Of a stretch of 64,000 bases of DNA, positions 44,597 to 53,363 are shown piece after piece (the stretch's first letter is position 1; each line of letters begins with the position of its first letter). Under the pieces are notes generated by a model. That model was not told the origin of the DNA, made no database searches, and saw nothing but the letters and a program-made list of their open reading frames with translations. The DNA is from Actinomadura rupiterrae (lineage in GTDB: Bacteria; Actinomycetota; Actinomycetes; Streptosporangiales; Streptosporangiaceae), in assembly GCF_024172125.1 (NCBI RefSeq), contig NZ_JAMZEA010000017.1:1-64000 (forward strand), in the 5' to 3' direction. The position numbers were made by a program, and so were the translations under genes.

Positions 44597-45475
44597 ATGC
44601 CGACCTACACCACGCCCGAACCCGTCACCGCCGAGCTGCGGCTGGCCGTCGCGACCGTCCGCGTCCGCGCGGCCGACCGTGCCGACACCGTCGTCACCGT
44701 CCGGCCCGCCGACCTGAACTCGGCCGCGAACGTGGAGTCCGCCAACCGGGTCGAGGTCGAGTACGCCGACGGGCACCTGTCGGTGTCGACCACCGAGCAG
44801 GCCACCGGCTGGCGCTCCTGGCTGAACTGGCCCGGCGAGATCGACGTCGTCCTCGACCTGCCCGCCGGATCCGACCTGGACGTCCGGACCAACGCCGCCG
44901 TCCGCTGCGAGGGACGCCTCGGCGACGTCCGGATCCGCACCGGCAACGGTAACGTCCGCGTCGAGGAGGCCGCCTCCTGCCACGCCGACACCGGCAACGG
45001 CGACGTCTGGATCGCCCGCACCACCGGGCCCGCCACCGCCGTCTCGCCCTACGGCCGCATCCGCCTCGGACGCGTCGGAGGCCCGGCCGAGGCGCGCAGC
45101 AGCAGCGGCGAGATCGCCGTCGGCGAGGCGGGCGGCGACCTGAAGGCCAAGACCGCCTACGGCGACATCACCGTCGACCTCGCCCTCGCCGGCGTCACCG
45201 CCACGACCGCCTACGGCAGCGTCCGCATCGGCGAGGCCGTGCGCGGCACCGTCACGATGGAGACCTCCGCCGGCGGCCTGGACATCGGCATCCGCCGCGG
45301 CACCGCCGCCTGGCTCGACGCCCGATCCCTCTACGGCGGCGTCCGCACCGACCTCGTCGACGACGCGTCGGGCGAACCCGCCCCCGGCGAGGACGTGCTG
45401 GAGGTCAACGCCCGCACCTCCTACGGCGACATCCACGTGCACCGCGCCGCCGACCTCGCCGACACCCCCGCCTGA
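44597..45475 (+). CDS. DUF4097 family beta-strand repeat protein
   Basis: A 292-aa protein made of short beta repeats in the DUF4097 style: DLPAGSDLDVRTNAAVRCEG, DVRIRTGNGNVRVEEA, DTGNGDVWIARTTG, ARSSSGEIAVGEAGG, KTAYGDITVDLA, TTAYGSVRIGEA. The fold is probably a right-handed beta helix. There is no signal peptide, so it is cytosolic or peripheral. Function is unknown; genes of this family often accompany DrrAB-type exporters, as here. GGAGGAGGAG lies 2 nt before ATG 44597. Confidence 0.85.
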   Translation: MPTYTTPEPVTAELRLAVATVRVRAADRADTVVTVRPADLNSAANVESANRVEVEYADGHLSVSTTEQATGWRSWLNWPGEIDVVLDLPAGSDLDVRTNAAVRCEGRLGDVRIRTGNGNVRVEEAASCHADTGNGDVWIARTTGPATAVSPYGRIRLGRVGGPAEARSSSGEIAVGEAGGDLKAKTAYGDITVDLALAGVTATTAYGSVRIGEAVRGTVTMETSAGGLDIGIRRGTAAWLDARSLYGGVRTDLVDDASGEPAPGEDVLEVNARTSYGDIHVHRAADLADTPA

Positions 45476-45477
45476 CC

Positions 45478-45512
45478 CCGGCGCTGGAACCCGGCGCTGG
45501 AACCCGGCGCCG
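45478..45512. repeat. 13-bp tandem repeat
   Basis: CCCGGCGCTGGAA is repeated just after the DUF4097 stop codon (two full copies and a partial third). It can form small GGCGC/GCGCC hairpins. No further role is apparent. Confidence 0.45.
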
Positions 45513-45588
45513 CCCCCGCATCCAACACCCCGCATCTGGTCCGCGCGCCCGTCCTCCCGGCGGACGCGCCCGAACCGAGGGAGCCCCC

Positions 45589-46623
45589 ATGTCCGACGCC
45601 ATCGTGGCCGAGGGCCTCACCAAGAGATACGGCGACCACACCGCCCTGGACGAGCTGGACCTGACCGTCCCCGAGGGGACCGTCCTCGGCCTGCTCGGTC
45701 CGAACGGCGCCGGCAAGACCACCACCGTCCGCATCCTCACCACCCTCGTCCGCCCGGACGCCGGACGCGCAACCGTCGCCGGCCTGGACGTCGTCGCCGA
45801 CGCCCGCGCGCTGCGCGCCCGCATCGGCGTGTCCGGCCAGTACGCCGCCGTGGACGACGACCTCACCGGCGCCGAGAACCTGGAGATGATCGGCCGCCTC
45901 TACCACCTCGGCCGCCGCCGCAGCCGGACCCGCGCCCGCGAGCTGCTGGAGCGCTTCGACCTCACCGCGGCCGCCGACCGCCCCCTGAAGGGCTACTCCG
46001 GCGGGATGCGCCGCCGCATCGACCTCGCCGGATCGCTGGTCGCCGAGCCGCCCGTCCTGTTCCTGGACGAGCCGACCACCGGCCTGGACCCCCGCGCCCG
46101 CGCCGCGCTCTGGGACACCATCGCCGACCTGGTCTCCGGCGGCACGACCGTGCTGCTCACCACCCAGTACATGGAGGAGGCAGACCGGCTCGCCGACCGC
46201 GTCGCGGTGCTCGACCACGGCCGCGTCATCGAGACCGGCACCGCCGACGAGCTGAAGGACCGCATCGGCGGCGACCGGATCGAGCTCACCGCGCCCGGCC
46301 CGGGCGCCGTCGAGGCGGCCTGCCGGGCGCTCGCGCCGCTGGCCTCCGGGCCCGTCCGCGCGGACGGCGCGCACGTCATGGCCCCGGTCGCCGAGGGCGC
46401 CGACTCGCTCGCCCGGGCCCTGGGGCTGCTGGACGCCGCCGGTGTCGCCGTCCGCGACGTGGGCCTGCGCCGCCCCACCCTGGACGAGGTGTTCCTGTCC
46501 CTCACCGGCCACACCGCCGACGCCCCGCCCAACCCCGACGACGGCCGCGAACCGGCCCTGGCCGCGCCGGGACGGCCGTCCGGACGCGCCGGACGCGCCG
46601 ATCGAGAGGAGCACGCACGATGA
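45589..46623 (+). CDS. ABC exporter ATP-binding protein (DrrA-like)
   Basis: A 344-aa ATPase: Walker A GPNGAGKTTTVRIL, Q-loop GVSGQYAAVDDDLTGAENL, signature YSGGMRRRIDLAGSL, Walker B VLFLDEPTTGLD, switch QYMEEAD and the DrrA C-terminal block RRPTLDEVFLSLTGH. A Pro/Arg-rich tail of about 35 residues follows. It overlaps the permease gene by 4 bp (ATGA), indicating translational coupling. Related DrrAB pairs export anthracyclines or similar hydrophobic compounds; the substrate here is not known. Confidence 0.92.
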   Translation: MSDAIVAEGLTKRYGDHTALDELDLTVPEGTVLGLLGPNGAGKTTTVRILTTLVRPDAGRATVAGLDVVADARALRARIGVSGQYAAVDDDLTGAENLEMIGRLYHLGRRRSRTRARELLERFDLTAAADRPLKGYSGGMRRRIDLAGSLVAEPPVLFLDEPTTGLDPRARAALWDTIADLVSGGTTVLLTTQYMEEADRLADRVAVLDHGRVIETGTADELKDRIGGDRIELTAPGPGAVEAACRALAPLASGPVRADGAHVMAPVAEGADSLARALGLLDAAGVAVRDVGLRRPTLDEVFLSLTGHTADAPPNPDDGREPALAAPGRPSGRAGRADREEHAR

Positions 46624-47426
46624 CCGCGCTGACCACCGCGCTCGGCGACGGCGGGACCATCGCCTGGCGCAACCTGATCAAGACCCGCCGCAACCCCGAC
46701 CTCATCGGCATGGTCGTGCTGACGCCGATCATGTTCGTGCTGCTGTTCGCGTACGTCTTCGGCAACGCCATCCATATTCCCGGTATCTCCTACCGGGAGT
46801 ACATGATGGCGGGGGTGTTCACCGAGACCGTCGCGTTCGGCGCGTCCCTCACCGGCTACGGCCTGGTGCTGGACCTGCAGAAGGGCATCATCGACCGGTT
46901 CCGCGGGCTGCCGATGGCGCCGTCCGCCGTGCTGGTCGGCCGCACCACCAGCGACCTGCTGGCGGGCGTCGTCAGCCTGGCCGTGATGAGCGCGATGGGA
47001 CTGGTCGTCGGCTGGCGCGTGCACAGCGGACCGGCCAAGGCGCTGCTCGGGATGCTGGTGCTGCTGATGTTCACCTACGCGCTGTCGTGGGTGATGGCGA
47101 CGCTGGCGCTGTCGATGCGCAGCCCCGAGGTGTTCAGCAACGCCTCCACGATGCTGATCTTCCCGCTGGCGTTCGTCGCCAACACCTTCGTCGACTCCGC
47201 GACCATGCCCGGGCCGCTGCGGTTCTTCGCCGAGTGGAACCCGGTCTCGGCCGTCACCCAGGCCGCCCGCGTGTGCTTCGGCAACGCCTCCCCGAACGTC
47301 ACCCAGCACAGCCACGCCTGGGCGCTGCACCACCCGATCGTGGCGTCCGTGCTGTGGACGGCGGCGCTGCTCGCGGTGTTCGTCCCGCTGGCCACCCGCC
47401 AGTACCAGAAGGCCGTCAGCCGCTGA
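46620..47426 (+). CDS. ABC-2 type exporter permease (DrrB-like)
   Basis: A 268-aa permease with six spans: IAWRNLIKTRRNPDLIGMVVLTPIMFVLLFAYVFGNAI, YREYMMAGVFTETVAFG, DLQKGIIDRFRGLPMAPSAVLVGR (conserved cytosolic loop) and MLIFPLAFVANTFVDSATMPGPLRFFAEWNPVS. It is coupled to the ATPase gene by an ATGA overlap and ends the RHH-DUF4097-ABC module. Confidence 0.9.
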   Translation: MTALTTALGDGGTIAWRNLIKTRRNPDLIGMVVLTPIMFVLLFAYVFGNAIHIPGISYREYMMAGVFTETVAFGASLTGYGLVLDLQKGIIDRFRGLPMAPSAVLVGRTTSDLLAGVVSLAVMSAMGLVVGWRVHSGPAKALLGMLVLLMFTYALSWVMATLALSMRSPEVFSNASTMLIFPLAFVANTFVDSATMPGPLRFFAEWNPVSAVTQAARVCFGNASPNVTQHSHAWALHHPIVASVLWTAALLAVFVPLATRQYQKAVSR

Positions 47427-47482
47427 CCGGCGGCGCGGTCACCCGCCGTCCGGGACGGCGGGATGAAGCCGGCGGTCGCGGC

Positions 47483-48091
47483 TCAGAGCCAGCCGCGGTC
47501 GTCGGCGACCCGCAGCGCCTCCATCCGGTTCTGGGTTCCGGTCTTCGCGATCGCCGCGGACAGATAGTTGCGGACGGTCCCTTCCGACAGGAACAGCTTG
47601 CCCGCAATCTCGGCGACGCTGGCGCCCGAGCGGGACGCGTTCAGCACGTCCCGCTCCCGCGCGGTCAGCGGGGACGCGCCCGCCGCCAGCGTCGCGGCGG
47701 CCAGCGCCGGATCCACCACCCGCTCGCCCCGCGCCACCCGGCGGATCGCATCGGCGAGCGCCTCGGCCGGAGCGTCCTTCACCACGAACCCGACCGCGCC
47801 CGCCTCCATCGCCCGGCGCAGGTACCCGGCCCGCCCGAAGGTCGTCACGATGACCACCCGGCAGTCCGGCACCCGCGCGGCCAGCACCGCGGCCGCCGCC
47901 AGCCCGTCCAGGCCCGGCATCTCCACATCCAGCAGCGCCACGTCCGGACGCTCCCGCTCGGCCGCCGCGGCGACCTCGTCCCCCCGCCCGACCTGCGCGA
48001 CGACCTCGAAGTCCGGCTCCAGGTCCAGCAGGGCCGCCAGCGCGGTGCGGATCAGCTCCTGGTCATCGGCCAGCAGCAACCGCACCGTCAC
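47483..48091 (-). CDS. LuxR/NarL family response regulator
   Basis: A 202-aa regulator. Receiver domain: LLLADDQELIRTALAALL, phosphoacceptor Asp in VALLDVEMPGLDG, VVIVTTFG (Thr) and VVKDAPAEAL (Lys). Output domain: PLTARERDVL, then SVAEIAGKLFLSEGTVRNYL, a LuxR helix-turn-helix. GTG 48091 overlaps the kinase stop codon (GTGA), so the two are translationally coupled. It receives phosphate from the kinase encoded upstream; target genes are not evident. Confidence 0.92.
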   Translation of the reverse strand: MTVRLLLADDQELIRTALAALLDLEPDFEVVAQVGRGDEVAAAAERERPDVALLDVEMPGLDGLAAAAVLAARVPDCRVVIVTTFGRAGYLRRAMEAGAVGFVVKDAPAEALADAIRRVARGERVVDPALAAATLAAGASPLTARERDVLNASRSGASVAEIAGKLFLSEGTVRNYLSAAIAKTGTQNRMEALRVADDRGWL

Positions 48092-49242
48092 GACACGCCC
48101 CCCGAACCCGCACCGTGAGAACCCGCGGTGCCGGCGGTCACGCGGAGGCGCCAGCCGCGCGGCTCCGCCGGTCCGGACTCCACCCGGCCGCCCGCCGCCG
48201 CGACGCGCTCGCGCAGCCCGGTCAGGCCGCTGCCCGGCCCGGACGCGCCGCCCACACCGTCGTCCACGATCTCCACCTCCGCCGCCGACAGGGTGACCGT
48301 ACAGCGGGTCGCGCGCGCGTGCCGCACCACGTTGGTCAGCCCCTCCCGGACGACCCAGCCGAACAGCTCGCGGTGCGCCGGGTCCACCACGTCCACCGCG
48401 GACGGCAGGTCGGCGGTGACGCCCGCCGCGCGCAGCAGCTCCCGGCCGCGCGCGAGCTCGCCCGGCAGCGTCACCTCGCGGTACCCCGACACCGCGGCGC
48501 GCACCTCGCCGAGCGCCTGCCGCGACAGCCGCTCCACCTCGGTGATCTCGGCGACCGCGCGGTCCGCGCCGCCCTCGGCCAGCCGCCGCGCCAGGTTGCT
48601 CTTCACCGTGATCGCGGTGAGCGAGTGCCCGAGCAGGTCGTGCAGGTCCCGGGCGATGCGGTTCCGCTCGGCGTCCGACGCCAGCCGCGCCACCTCGGCG
48701 CGCGCCTCCAGCAGCGCCTGGTTCGCGCCCGCCAGGTCGGCGTACCCGCGCACGACCAGCGCGGTGAACGCCACCATCGCCGCCTCCAGCCAGCCCGGCC
48801 CGGTGTGCCAGGGACGCACCGCCCACGGCACCAGCAGCGTCAGCGCGACGGCACCGCCCAGGACGAGCGGCAACCGGCGCGGATGCGTCAGCGCCAGGAA
48901 CGACACGATGACGGCGAGGAGGTAGAACGCCTGCGTCCGCGCGAACGGCAGCTCGGCGGCGAACAGCACGGTCAGCACCGCGAGCAGCGGCCAGAAACGC
49001 CGTTCGGAATGCTGCGCGAACGCCACCGCCGCCATCGCGTAAACGACGCAGAAAGCGAGCCCGATCGCATATCCGGTGAACGCCGCCGCGCCTTTGGAGA
49101 ACTGCGTCACGCCGATGAAGGAAACGAAGGGATAAACGAACATTCCGGTGGCGAGCAGCGCCCGCCGCCAGCCGAGCGCCCAGCGAAGCGGGTCGCCTCC
49201 TGGCGACCCGCTCTCCGCCGGTGCGTCCGCGGCCTGGTCCAT
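48088..49242 (-). CDS. Sensor histidine kinase (DesK/HisKA_3 type)
   Basis: A 384-aa membrane kinase. About five to six spans (residues 20-165), then the dimerisation/phosphoacceptor helix RIARDLHDLLGHSLTAI with the catalytic His, and a HATPase_c domain (VVREGLTNVVRHARAT, VEIVDDGVGG, GSGLTGLRERVAAAGG). TAGCGT 7 nt before ATG 49242 marks a leaderless start; GTG 49251 is in frame upstream. It forms a pair with the response regulator at 47483; the signal, probably membrane state or a small molecule, is unknown. Confidence 0.92.
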   Translation of the reverse strand: MDQAADAPAESGSPGGDPLRWALGWRRALLATGMFVYPFVSFIGVTQFSKGAAAFTGYAIGLAFCVVYAMAAVAFAQHSERRFWPLLAVLTVLFAAELPFARTQAFYLLAVIVSFLALTHPRRLPLVLGGAVALTLLVPWAVRPWHTGPGWLEAAMVAFTALVVRGYADLAGANQALLEARAEVARLASDAERNRIARDLHDLLGHSLTAITVKSNLARRLAEGGADRAVAEITEVERLSRQALGEVRAAVSGYREVTLPGELARGRELLRAAGVTADLPSAVDVVDPAHRELFGWVVREGLTNVVRHARATRCTVTLSAAEVEIVDDGVGGASGPGSGLTGLRERVAAAGGRVESGPAEPRGWRLRVTAGTAGSHGAGSGGVS

Positions 49243-49290
49243 GGTCCGCACGCTAACACCGCCGCCGCTTCCCGGGGACGTCCCGCCCGG

Positions 49291-49716
49291 TCATCGGGCG
49301 AAGCGGGTCCGCAGGCCGCGGCCGTTGGAGACCGCCACCACCGCGAGCAGCAGCACCCCGCAGACGCTCTGCTCGATCCGCATCCACACTGGGAACATCC
49401 CGGGCAGCGACACGATCACCACGATCGCGACCAGCATCACCGCCGACAGGATCCGCAGCCGCCGAAACGCGCCCCGCGAGCCGCGGGCGGCGCGCAGCGT
49501 CAGCGCGAACAGGATCAGCGAGCTGACCGCCACGATGCTGATGCGCACCCACACCGGCTGCGTCACCGAGGACGAGTCGCGGTAGGCGACCAGACCGGCG
49601 AAGGTGAGGACGCTGACGGTCGCATAGAGGCCCACGAGCGCCTTCAACCGGCGAAAGGCGATCACGTGGTTCGGGTCGTCCATTCCGTTCGCGGTTCCTG
49701 CTGCTTTGTTCGTCAT
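49291..49716 (-). CDS. Small four-span membrane protein
   Basis: A 141-aa protein with four hydrophobic segments (LVGLYATVSVLTFAGLVAY, VWVRISIVAVSSLILFALTL, LRILSAVMLVAIVVIVSLPG, VCGVLLLAVVAVSNG). No family recognised. It lies 48 bp upstream of the histidine kinase on the same strand and may assist signal sensing. ATG 49716 is the only reasonable start. Confidence 0.7.
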   Translation of the reverse strand: MTNKAAGTANGMDDPNHVIAFRRLKALVGLYATVSVLTFAGLVAYRDSSSVTQPVWVRISIVAVSSLILFALTLRAARGSRGAFRRLRILSAVMLVAIVVIVSLPGMFPVWMRIEQSVCGVLLLAVVAVSNGRGLRTRFAR

Positions 49717-49833
49717 GGCTCAATGGTGCTTCCGGCGCCTCCACCGGGCCCAGTGAGTTCATCCACCACCGGCCGATGACATTTGTCATGGGGACCGCGA
49801 CGCGGCGCCGGCAGAGCTTTGCCGCAGTGACGG

Positions 49834-50337
49834 CTAGCGCTCGGCGGCCGCGCGGCGCTCGTACCGGTTCTTCGCCAGCTCGTGGGCGCGTCGCAGCAGG
49901 TCACGGACCGCCGTCCCGGTGCGCGGCCCCGGCTCGACCACCGCCAACCAGGCCTGCGCCCCGTAGACCGGATGCGCGATCAGAACGTCGGTCGCCGCCG
50001 CGCGCGCCCCATCGGTCGCCGCATCGGTCGCCGCATCAGGCGCCGCCGCGGGCGCGCCCGGCCCATGACCGAGGCGGCGGACGAACTCGTCCCGGCCCGC
50101 CGCGATGTTCACCCGGAAGGCGCCCGGACGGTCCAGGCCGGACGTCTCGTCACCGGGGTAGTTCTTGGTCACGATCGTCGCGAACGGCTGGGTCGCGGTG
50201 GGAACGGCGCCGTCGGGGGAGTAGTAGAAGAAGGCGTCACCCCAGGCGAGCTCCGGCGTCCCGTCACCGGGACCCGGCCGCAGGGTGAGGACGCCGCCGA
50301 GGGCGTCCACGAAGGCGATGATCTCGTCCATGCTCAT
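49834..50337 (-). CDS. DUF6194 family protein
   Basis: A 167-aa cytosolic protein: MDEIIAFVDALGGVLTLRPGPGDGTPELAWGDAFFYYSPDG, FATIVTKNYPGDETSGLDRPGAFRVNIAAGRDEF and DVLIAHPVYGAQAWLAVVEPGPRT are typical of this actinobacterial family of unknown function. A repetitive Ala/Asp/Thr insertion (residues about 98-113) is encoded by an 11-15 bp imperfect DNA repeat. ATG 50337 and ATG 50331 are both possible; AAGG fits the second better. It is divergent from the MerR gene across an inverted repeat. Confidence 0.78.
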   Translation of the reverse strand: MSMDEIIAFVDALGGVLTLRPGPGDGTPELAWGDAFFYYSPDGAVPTATQPFATIVTKNYPGDETSGLDRPGAFRVNIAAGRDEFVRRLGHGPGAPAAAPDAATDAATDGARAAATDVLIAHPVYGAQAWLAVVEPGPRTGTAVRDLLRRAHELAKNRYERRAAAER

Positions 50338-50339
50338 GC

Positions 50340-50359
50340 CTTCAAGCGTTACATTGAAG
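50340..50359. promoter_or_regulatory. Inverted repeat between DUF6194 and the double-MerR regulator
   Basis: CTTCAA (50340-50345) and TTGAAG (50354-50359) with an 8-bp spacer form a 20-bp dyad, the size of many MerR-type operators. It lies just 5' of the DUF6194 start and 41 bp before the regulator start, so it could control both. Confidence 0.45.
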
Positions 50360-50400
50360 TGCTAGTGGAGACGTGACAGGGAAGGCGGGGAGGTCAGGGC

Positions 50401-51126
50401 GTGCCAAGTCTCAACTCGGCGGCGATGCGGACCGGTGCCGTCGCCGAGCGCACGGGGTACTCGGTGCAGCAGATCCGCAACCTGGAGCGGGACGGGGTGC
50501 TGCCGCCGGCGGTGCGTTCCGCCTCGGGCTACCGCTCCTATGGCGACGTCCATGTCCGGTCGGCGCTGGCCTACCGCGCGCTGGCCGCCGCGGTCGGGCC
50601 GGTCGAGGCGAAGGAGATCGTCCGGGCCGTCCACCGTCCGCCCGCCGACCGGATGCTGGCGCTGCTGGACGCGGCGCACGCCCGCCTGGACGCCGAGCGC
50701 CGGGCGCTGCACGAAGCCGAGGCGGCCGTGCGGACGATCTCCGGCGAGCCGATCGCCGACGTCCGCGGCACCGACGCGATGACCGTCTCCGAACTGGCCG
50801 CCGCGCTGGGCGTCCGCTCCTCGACGCTGCGGCACTGGGACGCCGAGGGCCTGGTCGTCCCCGACCGGACCACCGCGCAGGGGACGCGCCGGTACACCCC
50901 GTCGCAGGTGCGGGACGCGCGGATCGTGCAACAGTTGCGGGCGGCCGGATACCGCATCGAACCGCTGCGCGGCCTCATGCCCGAACTGCGCCGCGGCGGC
51001 CGCCTGGAGGACGTCGCCGAAGCGCTCACCGCACGCGGCGCCGACCTGACCCGCAGATCAAGGGCCCTGCTGGACGGCGCCGCCGCCCTCAGCGCCGTCC
51101 TGGCGCGGACACCGGAGGCTCGCTGA
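50401..51126 (+). CDS. Regulator with two MerR-type DNA-binding domains
   Basis: A 241-aa protein with two winged-helix MerR units in one chain. The first (about residues 10-75) reads TGAVAERTGYSVQQIRNLER and GYRSYGDVHVRSA; the second (about 125-195) reads TVSELAAALGVRSSTLRHWD and GTRRYTPSQVRDARIVQQL. A helical link of about 45 residues joins them. Ordinary MerR proteins have one such unit and dimerise, so this one may bind as a single-chain pseudo-dimer. GTG 50401 has GGGGAGG about 8 nt upstream; ATG 50425 is an alternative. It probably controls the NmrA-like gene downstream. Confidence 0.82.
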   Translation: MPSLNSAAMRTGAVAERTGYSVQQIRNLERDGVLPPAVRSASGYRSYGDVHVRSALAYRALAAAVGPVEAKEIVRAVHRPPADRMLALLDAAHARLDAERRALHEAEAAVRTISGEPIADVRGTDAMTVSELAAALGVRSSTLRHWDAEGLVVPDRTTAQGTRRYTPSQVRDARIVQQLRAAGYRIEPLRGLMPELRRGGRLEDVAEALTARGADLTRRSRALLDGAAALSAVLARTPEAR

Positions 51127-51162
51127 TCCCGGAACCGCTCCGACCAGGCAGGACACCGAGCC

Positions 51163-51273
51163 ATGCGACAAGCGAAGGACGCGATCGTGACCTCGACACA
51201 CGACGGCAGGCACCCGGACGGCGAGCACTCCGACGCCAGGCAGGCGGCTCCGGCGATGGAGGCGGGCAGATGA
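51163..51273 (+). CDS. Possible 36-aa upstream ORF coupled to the NmrA-like gene
   Basis: ATG 51163 opens a 36-codon frame (polar, His/Asp-rich) whose TGA overlaps the ATG of the next gene (ATGA at 51270-51273). The overlap suggests a leader peptide or the remains of a shortened gene. There is no clear ribosome site, so it is only tentative. Confidence 0.25.
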   Translation: MRQAKDAIVTSTHDGRHPDGEHSDARQAAPAMEAGR

Positions 51274-52106
51274 TCCTGGTGACAGGCGCCACGGGGAACG
51301 TGGGCGGCGAGGTCGCCCGGGCGTTGGCGTCCGCCGGCGCCGGCGTCCGCGCCCTGGTCCGGAACGGCGAGTCGGAGCGCCTCCCGGCGGGCGTCGAGGC
51401 GGTGGCCGGCGACCTGAACGACCCCGCGACCTTCGCCGCCGCGGTGAACCGGGCGACCGGCCTGTTCCTGCTGCCCGGCTTCGACCGCACCGCGGAACTG
51501 CTGGCCGAGGCCGCGGTCGCCGGCGTCGAACGCGTGGTGCTGCTGTCCGGGCCGTCTGCCGGTTCGGGCGACCTCAACAACGCCGTGACCCGCTCCATGG
51601 TCGAGTCCGAGACCCTCGCGCGCGCGTGCGGGCTGGAGTGGACGATCCTGCGCCCGAGCGGCTTCATGTCCAACACCCTGGAGTGGGTCGCGCAGCTGGC
51701 CGCCGGTGACGTCGTCCGCGCGCCGTTCGCGAGGGCCCCGATCGCGAGCATCGACCCGGCCGATATCGGCGCGGTCGCCGCCCTGGCCCTGCTGGCGGAC
51801 GGTCACCGGGAACGCGTCCACCGGCTGACCGGCCCCGAGGCGCTGCTGCCCGCCGACCGCCTGCGGATTCTGGCCGAAGTCCTCGGCCGCGACCTGCGCT
51901 TCGAGGCGCAGGCCGACGACGAGGCGCGCGCCGAGCTGTCCCACACCATGCCGCCCGAGTACGTCGAGGCCTACTTCGACTTCTACGTCACCGGCTCCCT
52001 GGACGACTCGCAGGTCAACACCACCGTCGAGGACCTCACCGGCCGTCCGGCCCGCACGTTCGAACAATGGGCCGCCGCCCACGCCGAGGCGTTCGCGCGC
52101 AACTGA
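51270..52106 (+). CDS. NmrA/SDR-type NAD(P)-binding protein
   Basis: A 278-aa atypical SDR: MILVTGATGNVGGEVARAL (GxxGxxG loop), VRALVRNGE (Arg at the end of strand 2, NADP type), VVLLSGPSAGSGDLNNAVTRSMVESE (no YxxxK), WTILRPSGFMSNTLEWV and RVHRLTGPEALLPADR. Similar proteins are NAD(P)H-quinone reductases (QorB-like) or redox-sensing regulators. GGAGG lies 6 nt before ATG 51270. It follows the double-MerR gene on the same strand. Confidence 0.88.
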   Translation: MILVTGATGNVGGEVARALASAGAGVRALVRNGESERLPAGVEAVAGDLNDPATFAAAVNRATGLFLLPGFDRTAELLAEAAVAGVERVVLLSGPSAGSGDLNNAVTRSMVESETLARACGLEWTILRPSGFMSNTLEWVAQLAAGDVVRAPFARAPIASIDPADIGAVAALALLADGHRERVHRLTGPEALLPADRLRILAEVLGRDLRFEAQADDEARAELSHTMPPEYVEAYFDFYVTGSLDDSQVNTTVEDLTGRPARTFEQWAAAHAEAFARN

Positions 52107-52184
52107 CCAGCACCTACCGGGTTATCGCGGACGTATCGGAAAACGCATACGCCACCGCAACCGGCCCCGGTGTGCAGTGGACCC

Positions 52185-53363
52185 ATGGACCACAGCACGC
52201 TGCGAAACCGCACGGCCGAGTGTCCCGGCGACGCTCCGGGGGAGCGGGCGCCGACCGCATCTCGGCCCGGCGTCCTGCCTGCGCCGACCCTGCAGACGCT
52301 GCCGGTGGCCGTGACCGCGAACGTGGCCCGAATCCGCGCCCGGACCCAGAGCATGATCATGGCCGTGGTCAAGGCGGGCGGCTACGGGCACGGCGCCGTG
52401 ACGGTCGCGCGCGCGGCCGTCGCCGCCGGCGCCGGATGGCTCGGGACCACGAGCGTCGCCGAAGCGTCGGTGCTGCGCGCGGCCGGGCTGTCGGTGCCGA
52501 TCCTCACCTGGCTGCACCCCTCGGGCATCGACGCCGAAGCGGCCGCGGCCGCCGGGGTCGACGTCGCGGTCGGGTCGCCCGACGAGCTCGACGCGCTGCT
52601 CGCCCAGCCCTCCCCGCCCGTCCGGGTCCACCTGCACCTGGACACGGGCATGTCCCGCGGCGGCTGCCCGCGCGAACGCTGGGACGACCTGATCGACCTC
52701 GCCCGGCGCGGCCAAGAGGCGGGCAGGATCCGCGTCGCGGGACTCATGGGCCACCTTCCCCTCGCCGACCGGGCCGACCCCGAGGCGAACGCCCCGGCGG
52801 TCGCGGCTATGCAGCTGGCGCGCCAGACCGTCCAGGCCGCGGGGCTCGGCTCGCCGCTCACGCACCTGGCGTCCACGTCCGGGGCGCTGACCGATCCCGC
52901 GACCCATTTCGACATGGTCCGCGTCGGGGCGGGCCTGGTCGGCATCGACCCGTCCGGGACGGTCGCGATGCACGGCGCGTCCCGGCTGACCGCCCCGATC
53001 GTCCACACGACGGCGGTCCCGGCGGGCACGCCCGTCGGCTACGACGGCACCTACGTCACCGGCCGGACGACCCATCTGAGCGTCCTGCCCGTCGGGTACG
53101 CCGACGGCATCCCCCGCGAGTGCTCGCCCGAGGCGGGCGTGGAGGTCCGCGGCCGCCGCTTCCCGGTCGCCGGGCGCGTCTCGATGGACCAGATCGTCAT
53201 CGACACCGGCGCCGCGTCCTTCCCGGTCGGCACGTCCGCGACCGTGTTCGGCCCCGGCGGGGGAGCGGTGCCGAGCGTCCACGACTGGGCCCGCTGGGCC
53301 GGGACGATCCCGCACACCATCGTCAGCGGCATCGGGCCGCGCGTGACAAGGAGCATCGCGTGA
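52185..53363 (+). CDS. alr: Alanine racemase
   Basis: A 392-aa PLP enzyme: MAVVKAGGYGHGAVTVARA carries the PLP-binding Lys (the usual VKANAYGHG varied to AGG), HLHLDTGMSRGGC, RVAGLMGHLPLADR, VRVGAGLVGIDP, LPVGYADGIPRECSP and GRVSMDQIVID with the usual C-terminal residues; the catalytic Tyr should be in GYDGTYV or LPVGYADG. It converts L-Ala to D-Ala for peptidoglycan. ATG 52185 is the first Met with coding character. The stop overlaps the Ddl-type gene (GTGA), and VanZ follows, so this is a cell-wall precursor operon and possibly a second, specialised racemase of the genome. Confidence 0.9.
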   Translation: MDHSTLRNRTAECPGDAPGERAPTASRPGVLPAPTLQTLPVAVTANVARIRARTQSMIMAVVKAGGYGHGAVTVARAAVAAGAGWLGTTSVAEASVLRAAGLSVPILTWLHPSGIDAEAAAAAGVDVAVGSPDELDALLAQPSPPVRVHLHLDTGMSRGGCPRERWDDLIDLARRGQEAGRIRVAGLMGHLPLADRADPEANAPAVAAMQLARQTVQAAGLGSPLTHLASTSGALTDPATHFDMVRVGAGLVGIDPSGTVAMHGASRLTAPIVHTTAVPAGTPVGYDGTYVTGRTTHLSVLPVGYADGIPRECSPEAGVEVRGRRFPVAGRVSMDQIVIDTGAASFPVGTSATVFGPGGGAVPSVHDWARWAGTIPHTIVSGIGPRVTRSIA

